In this document: piece after piece, positions 47,851-59,659 of the stretch | Position numbering within the stretch: position 1 is the first letter of the stretch | Layout: every line of letters starts with the position of its first letter | Source of the DNA: Metallyticus violacea | Lineage: Eukaryota; Arthropoda; Insecta; Mantodea; Metallyticidae | Direction: 5' to 3' | Length of the DNA: 64,000 nucleotides | NCBI GenBank assembly: GCA_030762175.1 | Contig: CM060842.1 | Location: 49,800,001-49,864,000 of the forward strand | The notes under the pieces: generated by a model | What the model was told of the DNA's origin: nothing | What the model saw: only the letters and a program-made list of their open reading frames with translations | Database searches by the model: none | Translations under genes and position numbers: made by a program

Positions 47851-48999
47851 TAAGTCAAGATAAATTAATTATGATGAAAATGTATTTATTAATAAAATAC
47901 ATATTTTAGTTCTAATTTACATATAGTTTTAACTGTAAACATTTTGAACCTATGAATAACATTCCGGTTTTAAACTAAGAAACAAAGAATAAACATTTTA
48001 TCCTTATACCTTAGTCGAGAAAAGTGAACGTTAATTATGAAAAACACAGGTTAGGAAATTGTAATTATGGATAATGTAGAACCATTTTAAAAATTACTTT
48101 TAAAAGTTAACTATGAACTACAATATATTGTATTAAATTTTCATTAATACACGTTTAGTAATATCTTAAAAAGTAGATACAAATTTCACTTCCCAAGTCA
48201 GCAATTGGAACAACCGGTTGTCCTTAGGCTTTTACATATTTAAATAAAGTGTGGGTCTTATGTATTACTGAGATGTATGTGTCCTTTTTACAGCTCCCTT
48301 AATTTCATGTCCATATGCTCGAATTTTAGCTATTTGTTCTGAATACCCTCCCATTTATCAAAAACTCACTCGCGTGGTTAAGCACTGAAGGATTTACAAA
48401 ATTCACAGCTTGCTTGCCTTTAGGCGCATGCAGGGCAAGTCTTCATATCCTAATGCTTTATGGATGATGCTCATTTATTACGCCTGATATACACTACCTG
48501 AATGTTTTTACTTTTTTTTGTAGTGATTTAGCCATGTGTGTGCGTGTAGGGGGATGTTAAGTAGATTCATATCCTTCATGCCCTTGGCAGGGCGCACAGA
48601 ATTCTTTACGAAGAAACTGTCCTCCCTCTCAAGGTAATCTTATCTTCCTCCTTGGCGTGGCTCTGATTTCCTGGAGGATAGTTTGGTGGGGCCGTCCAAA
48701 CATTCCAAGTGATCTTTGCCTTTAAGGCGTTACACATATTTTGTGTATTATCACAACCATGTTCTAAACTCTAGCCAACGATAATAAAATTGCCTACATT
48801 CTCTATGCCCAAATAGCCCTCGGAAAATGTTTTAATGCGGTTCTTTGCTAAATTTAAGAAATAGTTTACATTCGCTTGCCGTAAAAAGAGCATAGAAAAA
48901 TATGATTCTTTTTAAATTAGTTCACTAGCAATATGGTTTTACTGCAGAAAGCAGATATCTCTTTTGACAATAATTTCTATCACTTAAGTTTCTTTGAAC
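47851..48999. other. No recognisable gene
   Basis: AT-rich in the first half and moderately balanced at 48370-48760. No frame or repeat that I recognise. A poly-A tract at 49000-49027 follows. Confidence 0.45.
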
Positions 49000-49030
<31 letters not shown>

Positions 49031-49158
49031 GCTCCCAATTTCTTGCAGATGTGCCCACGTTTCATTCATAATGTTTATGCAGCAAAAAAGCACGAACAAA
49101 ATTGTTATTTGAAGCCAAAGTGTAATTACCTTTCTGATCAATATTCAAGAGCACCCTA

Positions 49159-49645
49159 CCGGGATTCCAGAATGTGTCCTCACCGCTTGCACGGGGTTGT
49201 TTTGCGTCTCGGCCAAGACCGGCTTCCTCTTCTTGAACTTCAGAGCAGGCACCAGTCTAGATTCATTCGCGAAGGGTCACGGATTTTTGTGTATAGATAT
49301 TATTATAAATACTAGTCAGCTCATTGCGTCCGTGAGAAATTTATTAGGAAATCACTACCGAAATTTGCACTACAAATTGGGCTCTCAGTGTCTTCTGCAC
49401 ATTCAGCAACAAAAGTGTCAAAACTCAAACCTTACAAATGTACGCTTGCGCATGTCTACGACAAGGTGATCCTGTATCACGTGTGCATTATTGTGAGTGG
49501 TTTCTTTCATCAGTGACTGACCACAGCGTGCTATTTTCAGATGAACCGTAGTTCCCCAAAACAGTCACGTGAACACTCTCGCACTCTCTATTGGTGATAT
49601 GAAAATTCAAATTGTATGCAAGAATCCCCTTTGGCCGAACTAAAT
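49159..49645 (+). mobile_element. DUF4817-type element, second copy, 3' truncated
   Basis: Begins CCGGGATTCCAGAATGTGTCCTCACCGC after TA, like the terminal repeat of 16425-17122 but in the opposite orientation. Internal homology includes CATTCGCGAA, AATATTATTATAAAT-like DNA, GATCCTGTATCACGTGTGCA and TTATTGTGAGTGGTTTCTTT. The plus strand reads VHYCEWFLSSVTD and LFSDEP, the region of the first catalytic Asp. The right terminal repeat is missing, so this copy is truncated near 49645. Confidence 0.68.
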
Positions 49646-49856
49646 CGTTGATTCTCATGTTGGCCAATATTCACTATAATAAGTTAATACTGTCAATTGC
49701 TTCTATATTTTCAACCAGCTGAATTTTGAAGGAAATTGCATAGAGTAAACACAACTGTTTCCCAGTGTTCAGAGAAACAATCTGTGTAAATACCAAGGAA
49801 ACGTTTCCTATGTTTAGGCTTGGATTGTTAGGAACGGAATAAGTTATTTTGGTACT

Positions 49857-50287
49857 TGCGCGGTCGTTCGTGGCTACGCCGCCAGTGGGGGGCACCTCCA
49901 TGGGGAAGGGATGATATGAGGGAAACACCGATCGAAGAGGCATGATAGACGTGGTTCCCACCTTTCCTACGCCGACGAATGCCCCACCTCCTAAGAGTAC
50001 AAGCCCCTCAGATAGGCAACTTCCATACCAGATGCCGGGTCAGAAATCTTTGCAACTTGCAGGCCACCGTCATACCGCACCGGTCCACCTCGTCCTGGCA
50101 CTTTCGGCTCTGTAATAGAACCAATGGAATGAAATGATATGAAATGTAAGGCCAAAAGTTTGTGGAAAGAAGAAGCATCATAACATTAGCATAAACTAAC
50201 AGTTAAGGACGGCTGACACCAAGGAATTTGAATCCAGTGCCTTCCGAATGCGAGTCCTAAGCGTCACCACTTGAGCTACCCCTGAGT
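49857..50287 (-). mobile_element. SINE family C copy 2, minus strand
   Basis: The head at the right end, minus strand, reads GGGGTAGCTCAAGTGGTGAC (A box) and GGATTCAAATTCC (B box), ending GGTGTCAGCC. This is a tRNA-like sequence with GCATTCGGAAGG in between. The body is homologous to 28180-28609. GC-richer than the flanks. Confidence 0.8.
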
Positions 50288-50879
50288 TTAGATCTTAGCA
50301 ATTATTATATTTATTTTATTCCTCTTTCTGATGTTCATTACAGGCATGCGTTTTAAAATATCCAAAATGAAAATTTCATTTATAATTAATATTTGAATCG
50401 TTCTTGCACATGCTGTTCTTTGGCACTTCATTAATTAGTATGCTCTATTAATGAAACTTAAACTACTACATGTCCTGTTTCTTTTAGTTATCAAGCATTC
50501 CTCGCTGATGATCTGTGGTCATCGTGTTTATTATTTTTTTATTGCTTGCTTTCTGGGTGGTCAACTTTTTCACTATCTCTGAAAATCGCAATAAAGTTCA
50601 AAGTTGAAGCTACTTATAAGATGCAATAGAATACTTAATAATATGATACTCATGGCCTAACGGTATAATCAGCGATCGTACCAATGGGAACAGCAAAGTA
50701 ACAATGCTATCGCCTGACAGTATTTAGTAAATTCAGTTACATATGCCAAAGTCTTCACATTTGCCTTTTATATATATACATAAGGGATAAGGCAACTATT
50801 TTTTTTTTTCTTTCGCGAACAAGGGAAATACGAAAAATCTAAGAATTTGTGGAATTTACTATTGAACGAAGCTGCTAGA
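50288..50879. other. No feature seen
   Basis: AT-rich; a poly-T run at about 50799-50810. No coding frame of note. Confidence 0.5.
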
Positions 50880-51205
50880 TGGTGTACCTGAGCGGAGCTG
50901 TGTGTCTCAGCACGCCCCAAAGTTCAGTTGGTGAGCGACGGTGATTAGGAATGGAGGTCACGTGCATATGTGAAAATAGCATTTCTCTGGGGCAGGAATG
51001 CACGAGAATGTCACACAGAACTACGGGAAGCACTGAGCGCGCGTGCCCTGCCCTATCAAACAGTGGCGAGGTAGACGGAGAATTGCCGCTCGCGGGCAAC
51101 AAACAATCATGTACTTGGAGACTACTCCGAACGCTGCTAAACACGTGGATTAGCTGGGAGACCCGTCCTGTGACGGATGCAACTGTTTGTAAGTAGTTAT
51201 GTGTC
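50880..51205. other. GC-rich island of unknown nature
   Basis: About 330 bp richer in G+C than the flanks. It is open on the plus strand (50951-51196, 81 codons) and the minus strand (50875-51267, 130 codons). It ends in CTGTTTGTAAGTAGT (about 51182-51196), a good splice-donor-like GTAAGT. I recognise no protein in either strand. It could be a non-coding first exon, a repeat, or chance. Confidence 0.35.
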
Positions 51206-51218
51206 TTTTGCTCACGCA

Positions 51219-51257
51219 AATATAATAATAATAATAATAATAATAACAATAATAATA
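51219..51257. repeat. AAT microsatellite
   Basis: (AAT)n with one AAC interruption, plus strand. Confidence 0.95.
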
Positions 51258-51379
51258 AATATACCAATGATATCCGGTTGCCTGTAGTTTGCTTCTTCCC
51301 TCTTAGGGCCGCCTACAACCAGCCTTCCGCTGGTGACACCATTTAGTAAATGTCATGTACCTTCCATCTATCTTATAAA

Positions 51380-51432
<53 letters not shown>
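51380..51432. repeat. AT dinucleotide tract
   Basis: About 50 bp of (TA)n. Self-complementary, so prone to cruciform formation and length change. Confidence 0.95.
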
Positions 51433-51434
<2 letters not shown>

Positions 51435-51606
51435 CAGCATCATAAATGCCCGTTTGCACATTTATGTTAAAGAATCAACTGAAGGAAAATTAGCAGATGA
51501 AGTGACCTTAAAATGTAGCCAGCCATTTCGAAATTTATTGAGAAGTTTGACCTCATAATATTGTAAATGTAAATATTTATCTTAAAACTTCAGAAGCTGT
51601 CTTTAC

Positions 51607-51607
<1 letters not shown>

Positions 51608-51646
<39 letters not shown>

Positions 51647-51702
51647 TATTATTATTACTATTATTATTATTACTATTATTGCTATTACTATTATTATCAT
51701 TT

Positions 51703-51733
<31 letters not shown>

Positions 51734-51921
51734 TATTATTATTACTATCATTATTATTATTATTATTATTAATATTATTACTATTATTATTATCATTATT
51801 ATTACTATCATTATTACTATTATTATTATTATTACTATTATTATTACTATTATTATCATTATTACTATTACTATTATTATCATTTTTATTATTATTATTA
51901 TTACTATTATTATTACTATTA

Positions 51922-51964
<43 letters not shown>

Positions 51965-52266
51965 TATTATTAATATTATTACTATTATTATTATCATTAT
52001 TATTACTATTATTATTACTATTATTATTATTACTATTATTATTATTACTATTATTATCATTATTATTACTATTATTATCATTATTATTACTATTATTATT
52101 ATTATTATTATCATTATTACTATTACTATTATTATTACTATTATTATTATTACTATTATTATTACTATTATTATTATTACTATTATTATTATTATTACTA
52201 TTATTATTACTATTATTATTACTATTATTATTATTACTATTATTATTATTACTATTATTATTATTG
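51608..52266. repeat. 659-bp ATT-rich compound microsatellite
   Basis: Trinucleotide array of TTA/ATT with regularly scattered ACT, ATC and occasional TTT variants and no other spacer. Open in several frames (poly-Leu plus strand, poly-Asn/Ser and poly-Ile minus strand); these are artefacts of the repeat. It adjoins a LINE copy (52265-52610) that has its own AAT tract at 52422-52472. Confidence 0.97.
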
Positions 52267-52420
52267 TTGTTGAATAGATTTATTTTTATTTGTTTTATTG
52301 GCATATCTCAATCAACACATCAAGCGCATTTTGTTTCTTAAAACTACTGGTTGTAAATAATGAAATATATTTCCTCATGTATCTGTAAATATCGTTTTCC
52401 CCATTTTACCCATTTTAATG

Positions 52421-52459
<39 letters not shown>

Positions 52460-52610
52460 GTTGTTGTTGTTGTATTACTATTTGTTACTCTTTCAAATGT
52501 CATACTTAAGCATGCACGGTCTGCGACCCAGGCGTAAAATATATTTCTAATGTATATATCAAATTTTATAACAGTAAAAATACACCTACCATTTCTTAAA
52601 ACTACCTTTA
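52265..52610 (+). mobile_element. LINE 3' end, family L7 copy 3
   Basis: Its reverse complement reads GCAGACCGTGCATGCTTAAGTATGA and GAAAGAGTAACAAATA, then the AAT tract, then GATATTTACAGATACATGA. This is colinear with 41400-41500 and 36380-36480. Orientation is opposite to the other two copies. It confirms that the AAT tract (52422-52472) belongs to the element. Confidence 0.68.
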
Positions 52611-53428
52611 AATCATGGAAACTCAGCTTAAATAGAATTTAGAGTGTGCTATAATACTCTTCTCATTGCATTTCAACTTAACATTAGTTTCTTGCAACAT
52701 AAATTGAGTTAAAACCTAAGAAAAACAATTGTAATTCTTTCTTTTTGCTTCCATTGAAGATTTAAAATTGCCAGGTGCTCAGTTTTCATACCGGACTGCT
52801 ATGTTTTCTAAACTTAAAAAAATTCGGCTAATTTTGCATGCAAAAATATTCAAAACAACATAATTGACTGCAATTAAGCCGAGTTTATGTATATATTGAC
52901 GTAAATTAAGTTTTTACCTAAAATTAGATGTATATCCTGGGTTAAGCAGAATCGCAAGATCACATTCATAATTGCAATGTCGTCACAGCAAATTGGCAGC
53001 AGAATCAGAAAGTAGGCCATTAATAATAACTAAAAAAGTTGACTCATTGAATATTCTTTCTCCAGAGGGCAAGTTCCCCACGTAATCAATATTCTGCCCA
53101 TCATTAGACTCCAGCCCATGTTTACATGGTGAGGCTGCTCGACTTTTACGCTCTATTCTACTCCCCCCTCTTGCCCAAACGGGATTTGTGGCTCGGAAAA
53201 CAAAAACAAGACTAAACAAAGCCTCTTCTTATCGTTCATCACAGAACAGCAGCAAAAACTCTGGGGAAGGGGGTTTAAATTGATGGTGGCAACGGCCAGG
53301 CTTTCTTTAGTAATTGAGAGCATTAGCCATTTGCAGGATTATACCTACTTAGTGGTAGTCTGTTATATGACCATCACTTGAGATCAGCACTGTGTAGGCA
53401 CAGATTCGAAAGTTAACTGGACCATCCT
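52611..53428. other. No recognisable gene
   Basis: AT-rich; a 78-codon minus-strand frame (52983-53219) has no domain. Confidence 0.45.
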
Positions 53429-53530
53429 CCTTAAGATTGTTTCTTCCGTCAAAGTTTCTTCATTTGTGGATCATAAACACCTTAAGATTGTTTCTTCCGT
53501 CAAAGTTTCTTCATTTGTGGATCATAAACA
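53429..53530. repeat. Perfect 51-bp tandem duplication
   Basis: Two identical 51-bp units starting CCTTAAGATTGTTTCTTCCG at 53429 and 53480. No mismatch seen, so the event is recent. Confidence 0.97.
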
Positions 53531-55027
53531 AACTAATACCATCTTTTGGTATCACTAACTCCTTGCAGCATAGGTCATTAACTTTGAATGCCACAATATA
53601 CTGCAGTGTGTAATTGGAAAGATGGCGAACTTCAGGCAAGTGTATACCGTAATTTTAACATCTTTCAATTCTGAAAATACGTGTACATGTTAAAAGTTTA
53701 ACGGCTTTTATTTATTGTCATTAATAGCCCAAATTTTAAGTCTTGTTACGGATTTATTATACCCTTAGGAATACATTTTGTGACATACCTATTTTTTTAA
53801 TTAAAAATTTCAGGTAAAATCCCTTAAATTATAAACATCTAGAGGCCACCACTTTCCTCAGTTTTATTGGAATGCTTCCCACATTTTTTTTTTCTTTACA
53901 GTTTTCTCTTTTCGTCATAGAATATTATACAGGCGGGAACATAAAGGTTTGATTCATTTTCATGGTTTGTCGTAAATGAAATTTGTATGGAATATAGATT
54001 GCAACAGGACATCCAGGTTTGATCCCGTACAATTAATTGACTCAGATCAAGAATTTAATCCTGTTTAATTAATTAATTTCCATAGATTAATATTTTATGA
54101 TGCAATTATATAGAATGATGCAGATTGTTCAAGGATCAGAAATCTTTGCTGTTTAGAAAAAAATGTTCATGTAACACAGTGAAGGAACTTCCTGGTGCCA
54201 TGAACAAGGTTATGCATTCAATAGCTAGAGAATCTTCTTTCATTTTCGTTAAATAAGTCCTTGAAAAAGACATAAATTTAAAAGAATATAATTAGTTTAA
54301 TGTAATTAATATAATGAAATTTGAATTTGTTTTAATTTGTGAATAGCTTTCACCTTGAGCAACCATCCCTCAAAAAGAGAAATTTTCGATCCCTTAAATC
54401 CTTTCTAGCTAACGTTCAATGGAATTAAGTCTAGTCAATGAGTTCTCGTATTTCGAGAAACTTCTAGCGGCAAGCGATTAAACCAATCAAGAAGGAAATG
54501 TGGTGACGCTTCTGCAATGTTCAAAAATATGTGTTCTCGTAGAAGACTCGTAGAAAGTCTATTAAAAGAGTTTTTGAAGGCTTTTAACACTCAGTTCGCT
54601 TGGGGAGACGAGACAGGACGGATCGTTTCGGGAGACGAGATAGGACAGTTCAATTTAGATAGTGAGAAATATAACCTGCGAAGTGGAGCAGTAAAGTTCA
54701 GTTTGCTTAGAAGATATCACAAGTGTAATTTTGTGTATGCAATGCGAACGACTAGAGAATTTGTAAGTACATCGTCAAGAAATATTTAAAACTCTCCCAT
54801 GCCCTTGTTAACGGTATGGAAGTGTCGCCAAAGGACAAAAAGAATAATAAAATCAACAGTGAAGTGAAAACAGTTTAGTCAATTGTGCAGCTTTAAGCCG
54901 CACCTTCCACAGTGCTTCCTTAGCTGTCATCCTCTCACTTCCTCCCCTGGTAACTTTCCAGTAAAGCCTTGAAGCAGTTTCAGCATCCCTGAGACGTCGC
55001 GGCAGCAGGAGGGTTCAACGTAGATTT
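53531..55027. other. AT-rich DNA without recognisable genes
   Basis: A 90-codon plus-strand frame (54517-54789) encodes a charged peptide with two related GDE segments but matches nothing that I know. Not called as a gene. Confidence 0.4.
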
Positions 55028-55131
55028 CTTAGGCCTGGAACTTTCCTTCCTTAAAAAAAATCCTTTCCCAATATTTCATCAGTATCCATTGCCGGTGTTA
55101 CCTCAGTGGTTAAAACGGGCGCTAAATACAA
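55028..55131 (+). mobile_element. SINE family B 3' fragment
   Basis: CTTAGGCCTGGAACTTTCCTTCC through TCCTTTCCCAATATTTCATC to TTAAAACGGGCGCTAAATAC equals the last 100-110 bp of family B. The 5' part and head are absent. Confidence 0.85.
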
Positions 55132-57719
55132 TTAAATAATGAAAACTAGTCATAAATATTTCATGTTGTTTTATGACTAATTTCCGTGAAAAGTTATAAA
55201 ATACTCTCTTTTGAGTGAGATCTTGGAAGATGAGACTGGCAATGGTGTAGCGGTGCCTGGCCAGTCCATGGGAACCTCCTAGAACGGACGCGTAACGCTC
55301 TCCAGTAGGCTTCAGTAGCTGCGAGGTATCATTTTTTTCATTATGCTTATGATTATTACTTGAGCCTCCTCCTACCGGCCGACAGAACATTAGACATGGT
55401 GCGTCGGAGAGAGAGAGACGCAGGCGGACAGGTACATGCCCCGCGGAAGAGTGAGAGAGAAGTGGGGAGTAGAAAGAGGGAGATGCATAACAGAGGGGAG
55501 ACAAAATAACAAAAGAAACGCTCAACTCCAGTAGCTCGGCAATTTTTTACCGTGTTTTCTCTCTTGATCTTATATACGCTTCCTTTAAAGGGCGTTCCTT
55601 TTAAACAGTGCGCGGTCCATCCACTCAGCCATGCTTCTCGGTAAGTTTGAGGGTTGAAACTACAATCCCGTTCATTTTACGGAGTTTATTAGTTTGTTTC
55701 TGTTACAAATATAACTGCATAAAAACTGCATCCTGAAAACGTGGAATAAGTACGAAATCAACTCGTTAAAACACAAGTTAAATTATGTTATGTTCAGCCT
55801 TACACAGTCTTTTGCAATTTTGAAAGATCCGATATAAATATCTGCACAAAAGTCATAAGTAATGTCAAAGAGGTTTTGCATTTGTCTACAATCTCTGCAA
55901 GTAGATTATGGTAATAATGAGTGGCAGATGATGGCCTCTGTAGAAGGGGCATAATTACATGACACAAAATGGCATGGAGGAGGTCTCTTTTTTCAAAATT
56001 TATACTCCTCCCTTGCATTCTCGCAGAACTGCAGCGCCATCATACGTTTGTGCTTTATATAGAATACTTCCAATTCAGCTGTTAAGTCTTCTTCAGTCAA
56101 TTCAAAAATCGCAATGAATTTTATGAATTTTTCAACCAGTTTACCTCCATCGTAATATCACAACAAATTGTGAAATGCATATATCGTCTTGTCGGCCTGT
56201 ACAGAAACAAAATTTTCCCTTTGTATTTCTTTTCTAATCTCATTCATATAGATACAATACGTCTTTCACTTAACACGCTGTCAACAAAGATTTTTTTTTT
56301 CAAACCATAAAATATCCTTCTTATTTTTTGTGCCGTTTTGCTGAGTAAGCTTCCACAGCTTATTGTTAATGAGGTCCCAGTCGTTTCACTTCTAACTTAA
56401 CAGTTAAACTTAGACGCAAAAATGGAGTCTTCAATAAAGCGCCCACTTTATTCTTTGCCACAAAACTGATGCGCTTTTTTTTTTTTTTTTGTACCTTAAC
56501 AGTTAACACTGTAAGTCAACTTTTCACTGACAAACAGTGAGGAAGTCACCCCATTACAAACAAATACGATAATCCCTAGTTAGTTATACATGGTGTCATT
56601 AACCCCTCAACATCTGCTTCCTAAGAAACCGAGCGCTGGTCATGCACCGTCTTCCTGTTGGCTAAGAGAACGCAGAAATAAGCAGGAGAAAGGCTAACCC
56701 ATCTTGGGGGAAGATAAATATAAGTCCTTGTAAATCTTTGGTGGCCCATAAAGGTACATGAAAACATACAATTTTCCGCGCTGGTCCATGAGCTTTCCCC
56801 GCTAACGGAGGACCCACATGCTACCGATACTACAGTAAATAGTAAATGCGCTTTTTGTCTAAAATACAATTAAAAACTAATATGTTTGTTTTATACCCGT
56901 AGAAGAGAAAATGGTATATAACTGTGGCATTTTCTGGCCCTTATAGACGGGCTGCTCCTGGCAATGTCCAGAGAGCAATGCTTATGCAGATAATCTAGGA
57001 AATCAAGGCGATATGTTGCAAAACAGCCACAAATCGATGTGATAAACTTATAATAATCAAATGTTCGTTGAGAATATATGTATTTTAATGTGTTATTTAT
57101 TGTCGCTTTGACTGAATTAGTCAAAGTAGCGACGTCTGTAAATTGAACGTGAATTCTATAGGTGTAAGTCTGTAGTTATGAATGGAATTAAATAAGTTAA
57201 TGATGACCCACGTGAACTCAAGAGTTCTTGGGTCCTTAAAACTATCTGGCATTCACCTTCTCAGAGTAAGGAAAAACTCCATTACACCACGAAAGCAGAC
57301 AATAGGTTTCTTCGCGATATAAATAGCTTTGATTGTTTGCAACGCATTCATATGCCGAATTGGTTCAGCGAGGAATTAGGGAAATAATCATGAAAAAATT
57401 ATCCCAAACCCTCATAACTAAACGAAGAATAATAGATACGCTTGAAAAGTTGGAACATATCACAATAATTTTAACACAAATTTAACTTCTGATGTTGATT
57501 ACTGGAAAATCTTCAGATACGCACACCTCAACCGTCGTGTGTTGAAGAGAATGCACCTGCACAACCGCATTTTCTAAACAAGAAATACCTGTCTTAATAG
57601 ATCGTTTAGAAGATTTGTTCATAAGGCACAAAAGAGGATTAGTTATCGAATAAAAAAGCAAACTCGTGTCATAAATAACTGCGTAGAGAGGTTGTGTCCT
57701 TTGATGTAGAAAGCCATGT
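55132..57719. other. No recognisable gene
   Basis: Includes a purine-rich, GC-richer patch at 55380-55500 inside a 140-codon minus-strand frame (55103-55525) whose C-terminal part runs into the SINE fragment. That makes a gene unlikely. The remainder is AT-rich with a poly-T tract at about 56476-56490. Confidence 0.4.
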
Positions 57720-57855
57720 GTTGGCGACCAATGGAGTGTTAGTGTGCTGATCACATGCATCCCTGCAACACTTCCCTCTTTTCGATGATGTCGCAAGACG
57801 GAGGTGCAGTAGGCAGCGGTCACCAAGAGGAAAGAGGAAGTAAGTGCGATTAACC
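57720..57855. repeat. Second copy of the GTGTGCTGATCACATGC-type repeat
   Basis: Shares GTGTGCTGATCACATGC and GACGGAGGTGCAG-like text with 25497-25660. Diverged, with limits uncertain. It lies inside the 129-codon minus-strand frame 57482-57871, which I therefore do not treat as a gene. Confidence 0.45.
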
Positions 57856-57986
57856 ATAAGACCTGGGCCACAAGTACATAGATACTTGGCGATTTTGAAT
57901 GTCTTCTTAGAGATAAAATCTAACGAGATCCTTACAGGCGTCCAGGGTATTTTGACAAATGGGAAGATTTCTAGTTATGGCCTCAC

Positions 57987-58062
57987 ATGGCACGGTATCT
58001 CAGGCGATAAGAGTATCGGTACGTAAGGCAAAAATTTGTGGTTCCAGTCCCGGCCGTGACCT
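57987..58062 (+). other. tRNA-like sequence, degraded
   Basis: GGCACGGTATCTCAGGCG, then GTGGTTCCAGTCCCGGCCGTGACC gives A- and B-box-like sequences and a near-complete acceptor pairing (GGCACGG with CCGTGACC, one bulge). The T stem is imperfect and there is no clear anticodon arm. It may be a SINE head or a tRNA pseudogene. Confidence 0.35.
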
Positions 58063-58870
58063 CGAATGTTTACCTGTATTTTTCTTTTTTCCGAATTTTA
58101 GTATTTGATCGCGTATATAATATCTTTTTTGCAGCAATAATAAATGACAATTGAATATAAAATATTTCTTGTTTGCTTTGTTAACATCAGTCAGTAGTTC
58201 ATTGAAAAGAATAGCTGAAAGTAAGAGGCTGAAATTTCCAAATTAGTAATTATTTTTCTATTGTATAAAAGGTTCCAAATTGTTTCCCTCTTTAAAAACC
58301 ATTTCATATAAATTAGACAGGGTTGAAATACCGTAGTTAGCGCTAATTTTATTAAACAACACATATGAGAGGGTTGCTGATTGCTTTATTTTCTGCATTG
58401 CAAAAAAAAAAAATAAATAAATAAAATAAAAATTTCAAGTTTGTTTGATACAAAAAATGTTAACTTTTTTTACTTTTATTTCGGTGCCTCGAGCTGTAAG
58501 TCAAAGCTAAATGTGTATCCAATTAAATGTGACGCGAAGAGGAAAGCTTCTTGGAAAGACAGATACCAGATAATCGCTCGTCACTGTGCTGTCTAGCAAG
58601 CAAGAGGGTCCCGTAATCTGCTCCCTGATCTTAGTGTCATGTCTAATTACCCCGGTCCCCCTTACACTGACAGCGTTTGTCTACGTCCTATTCGCGCCTA
58701 ATTTCTTTCGCAGAAACAACTTACAAGACATCAGATTCCGCCGCACAACAGAGAACGCATCTTCTGGCGATAGAATTCCAACTTCTTAAAAATGAAGACA
58801 TGGTTTCTTAGGTTTCTCAACTGTGTAAGAAAATACGAACTCTATGCTCTGAATTACGCTGACCACGAAT

Positions 58871-59097
58871 TCTATTCTGTGGCCTAGTGGTCAGAGATCC
58901 TACCAGCTAATCTTAGGAAACCAGGTTCAACTCTCTCCTGTCATGTGTATTTGTCCTTGACTACAAAGTGGACTTTAGTCTGGCAAGTGGAGTAATTCAG
59001 CCTTTCCCAGCTGACATCATCTTCGTCCTCGGGCTATCCAGGCACCCGATTTCAAAAGCTGCCACGGTCTTGCCAGGCTGGGGGCAAATCGAAGCAT
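58871..59097 (+). mobile_element. Possible SINE of a fourth tRNA-headed family
   Basis: TGTGGCCTAGTGGTCAGAG (A-box-like) and CCAGGTTCAACTCTC (B-box-like), spaced as in a tRNA, precede about 150 bp of GC-richer body (CTGGCAAGTGGAGTAATTCAG, GCACCCGATTTCAAAAGCTG). Only one copy is in the window, so the family status is inferred. Confidence 0.5.
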
Positions 59098-59659
59098 TAT
59101 GTATGTAGTTGTAGAAAGTTTACTGCTATAATCACGCGTAATCTTTCCTTGGTGTATAAAAGGTAGAAACAGTTATGAAGTATGTTTAAGTACAATAGAG
59201 CATCGATCGTATGAACTGAGTGGGACAAACTAAATATTCGATTGTTTGGATAATCGAACCTAGAAATAATAGAGTGCATAAAATTGAAGGGTTTCTGTAT
59301 GAATTTATTACCTCTAAAATGCTCATTTCTTTCCTTGATAAATTTTTCTTTTCTAAGCAACCCACGGAGTCAATTTTGAACGCTGGTTTTGAATGGTTTT
59401 TTAAACTTAGTTTAGTTATTTTCTTACGTTATGTTCACTTATTAGGAAATATTCAACCATGCTTTTTCTACAGAGTTTTATTGGTGTAATTTTGTATTTA
59501 TTGTAACACATCATTTTGTTTAATCGAAGACCCCATGGTTCGTAGTGTGTACAGCACTTCCGAAAAGTACAAGCACTGTAACACAGAACAACACGACACC
59601 ACAATTAAAATAAGTTCCTCCAACTGAAACTGTCGCTGTGTTTCGGGAGGTCATATCAT
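59098..59659. other. No feature seen
   Basis: Overlapping 62-89-codon frames on both strands, with no domain. Confidence 0.4.

Noticed and set aside
51590..52341. Very long open frames encoding poly-Leu, poly-Ile and poly-Asn/Ser
   Set aside because: They are translations of the ATT microsatellite in different frames; no start context or unique sequence supports a protein.
54517..54789. 90-codon plus-strand frame with GDE repeats
   Set aside because: No recognised domain, no promoter or splice support, and length within chance expectation.
55103..55525. 140-codon minus-strand frame
   Set aside because: Its C-terminal end is SINE-derived and the middle is low-complexity; no domain seen.
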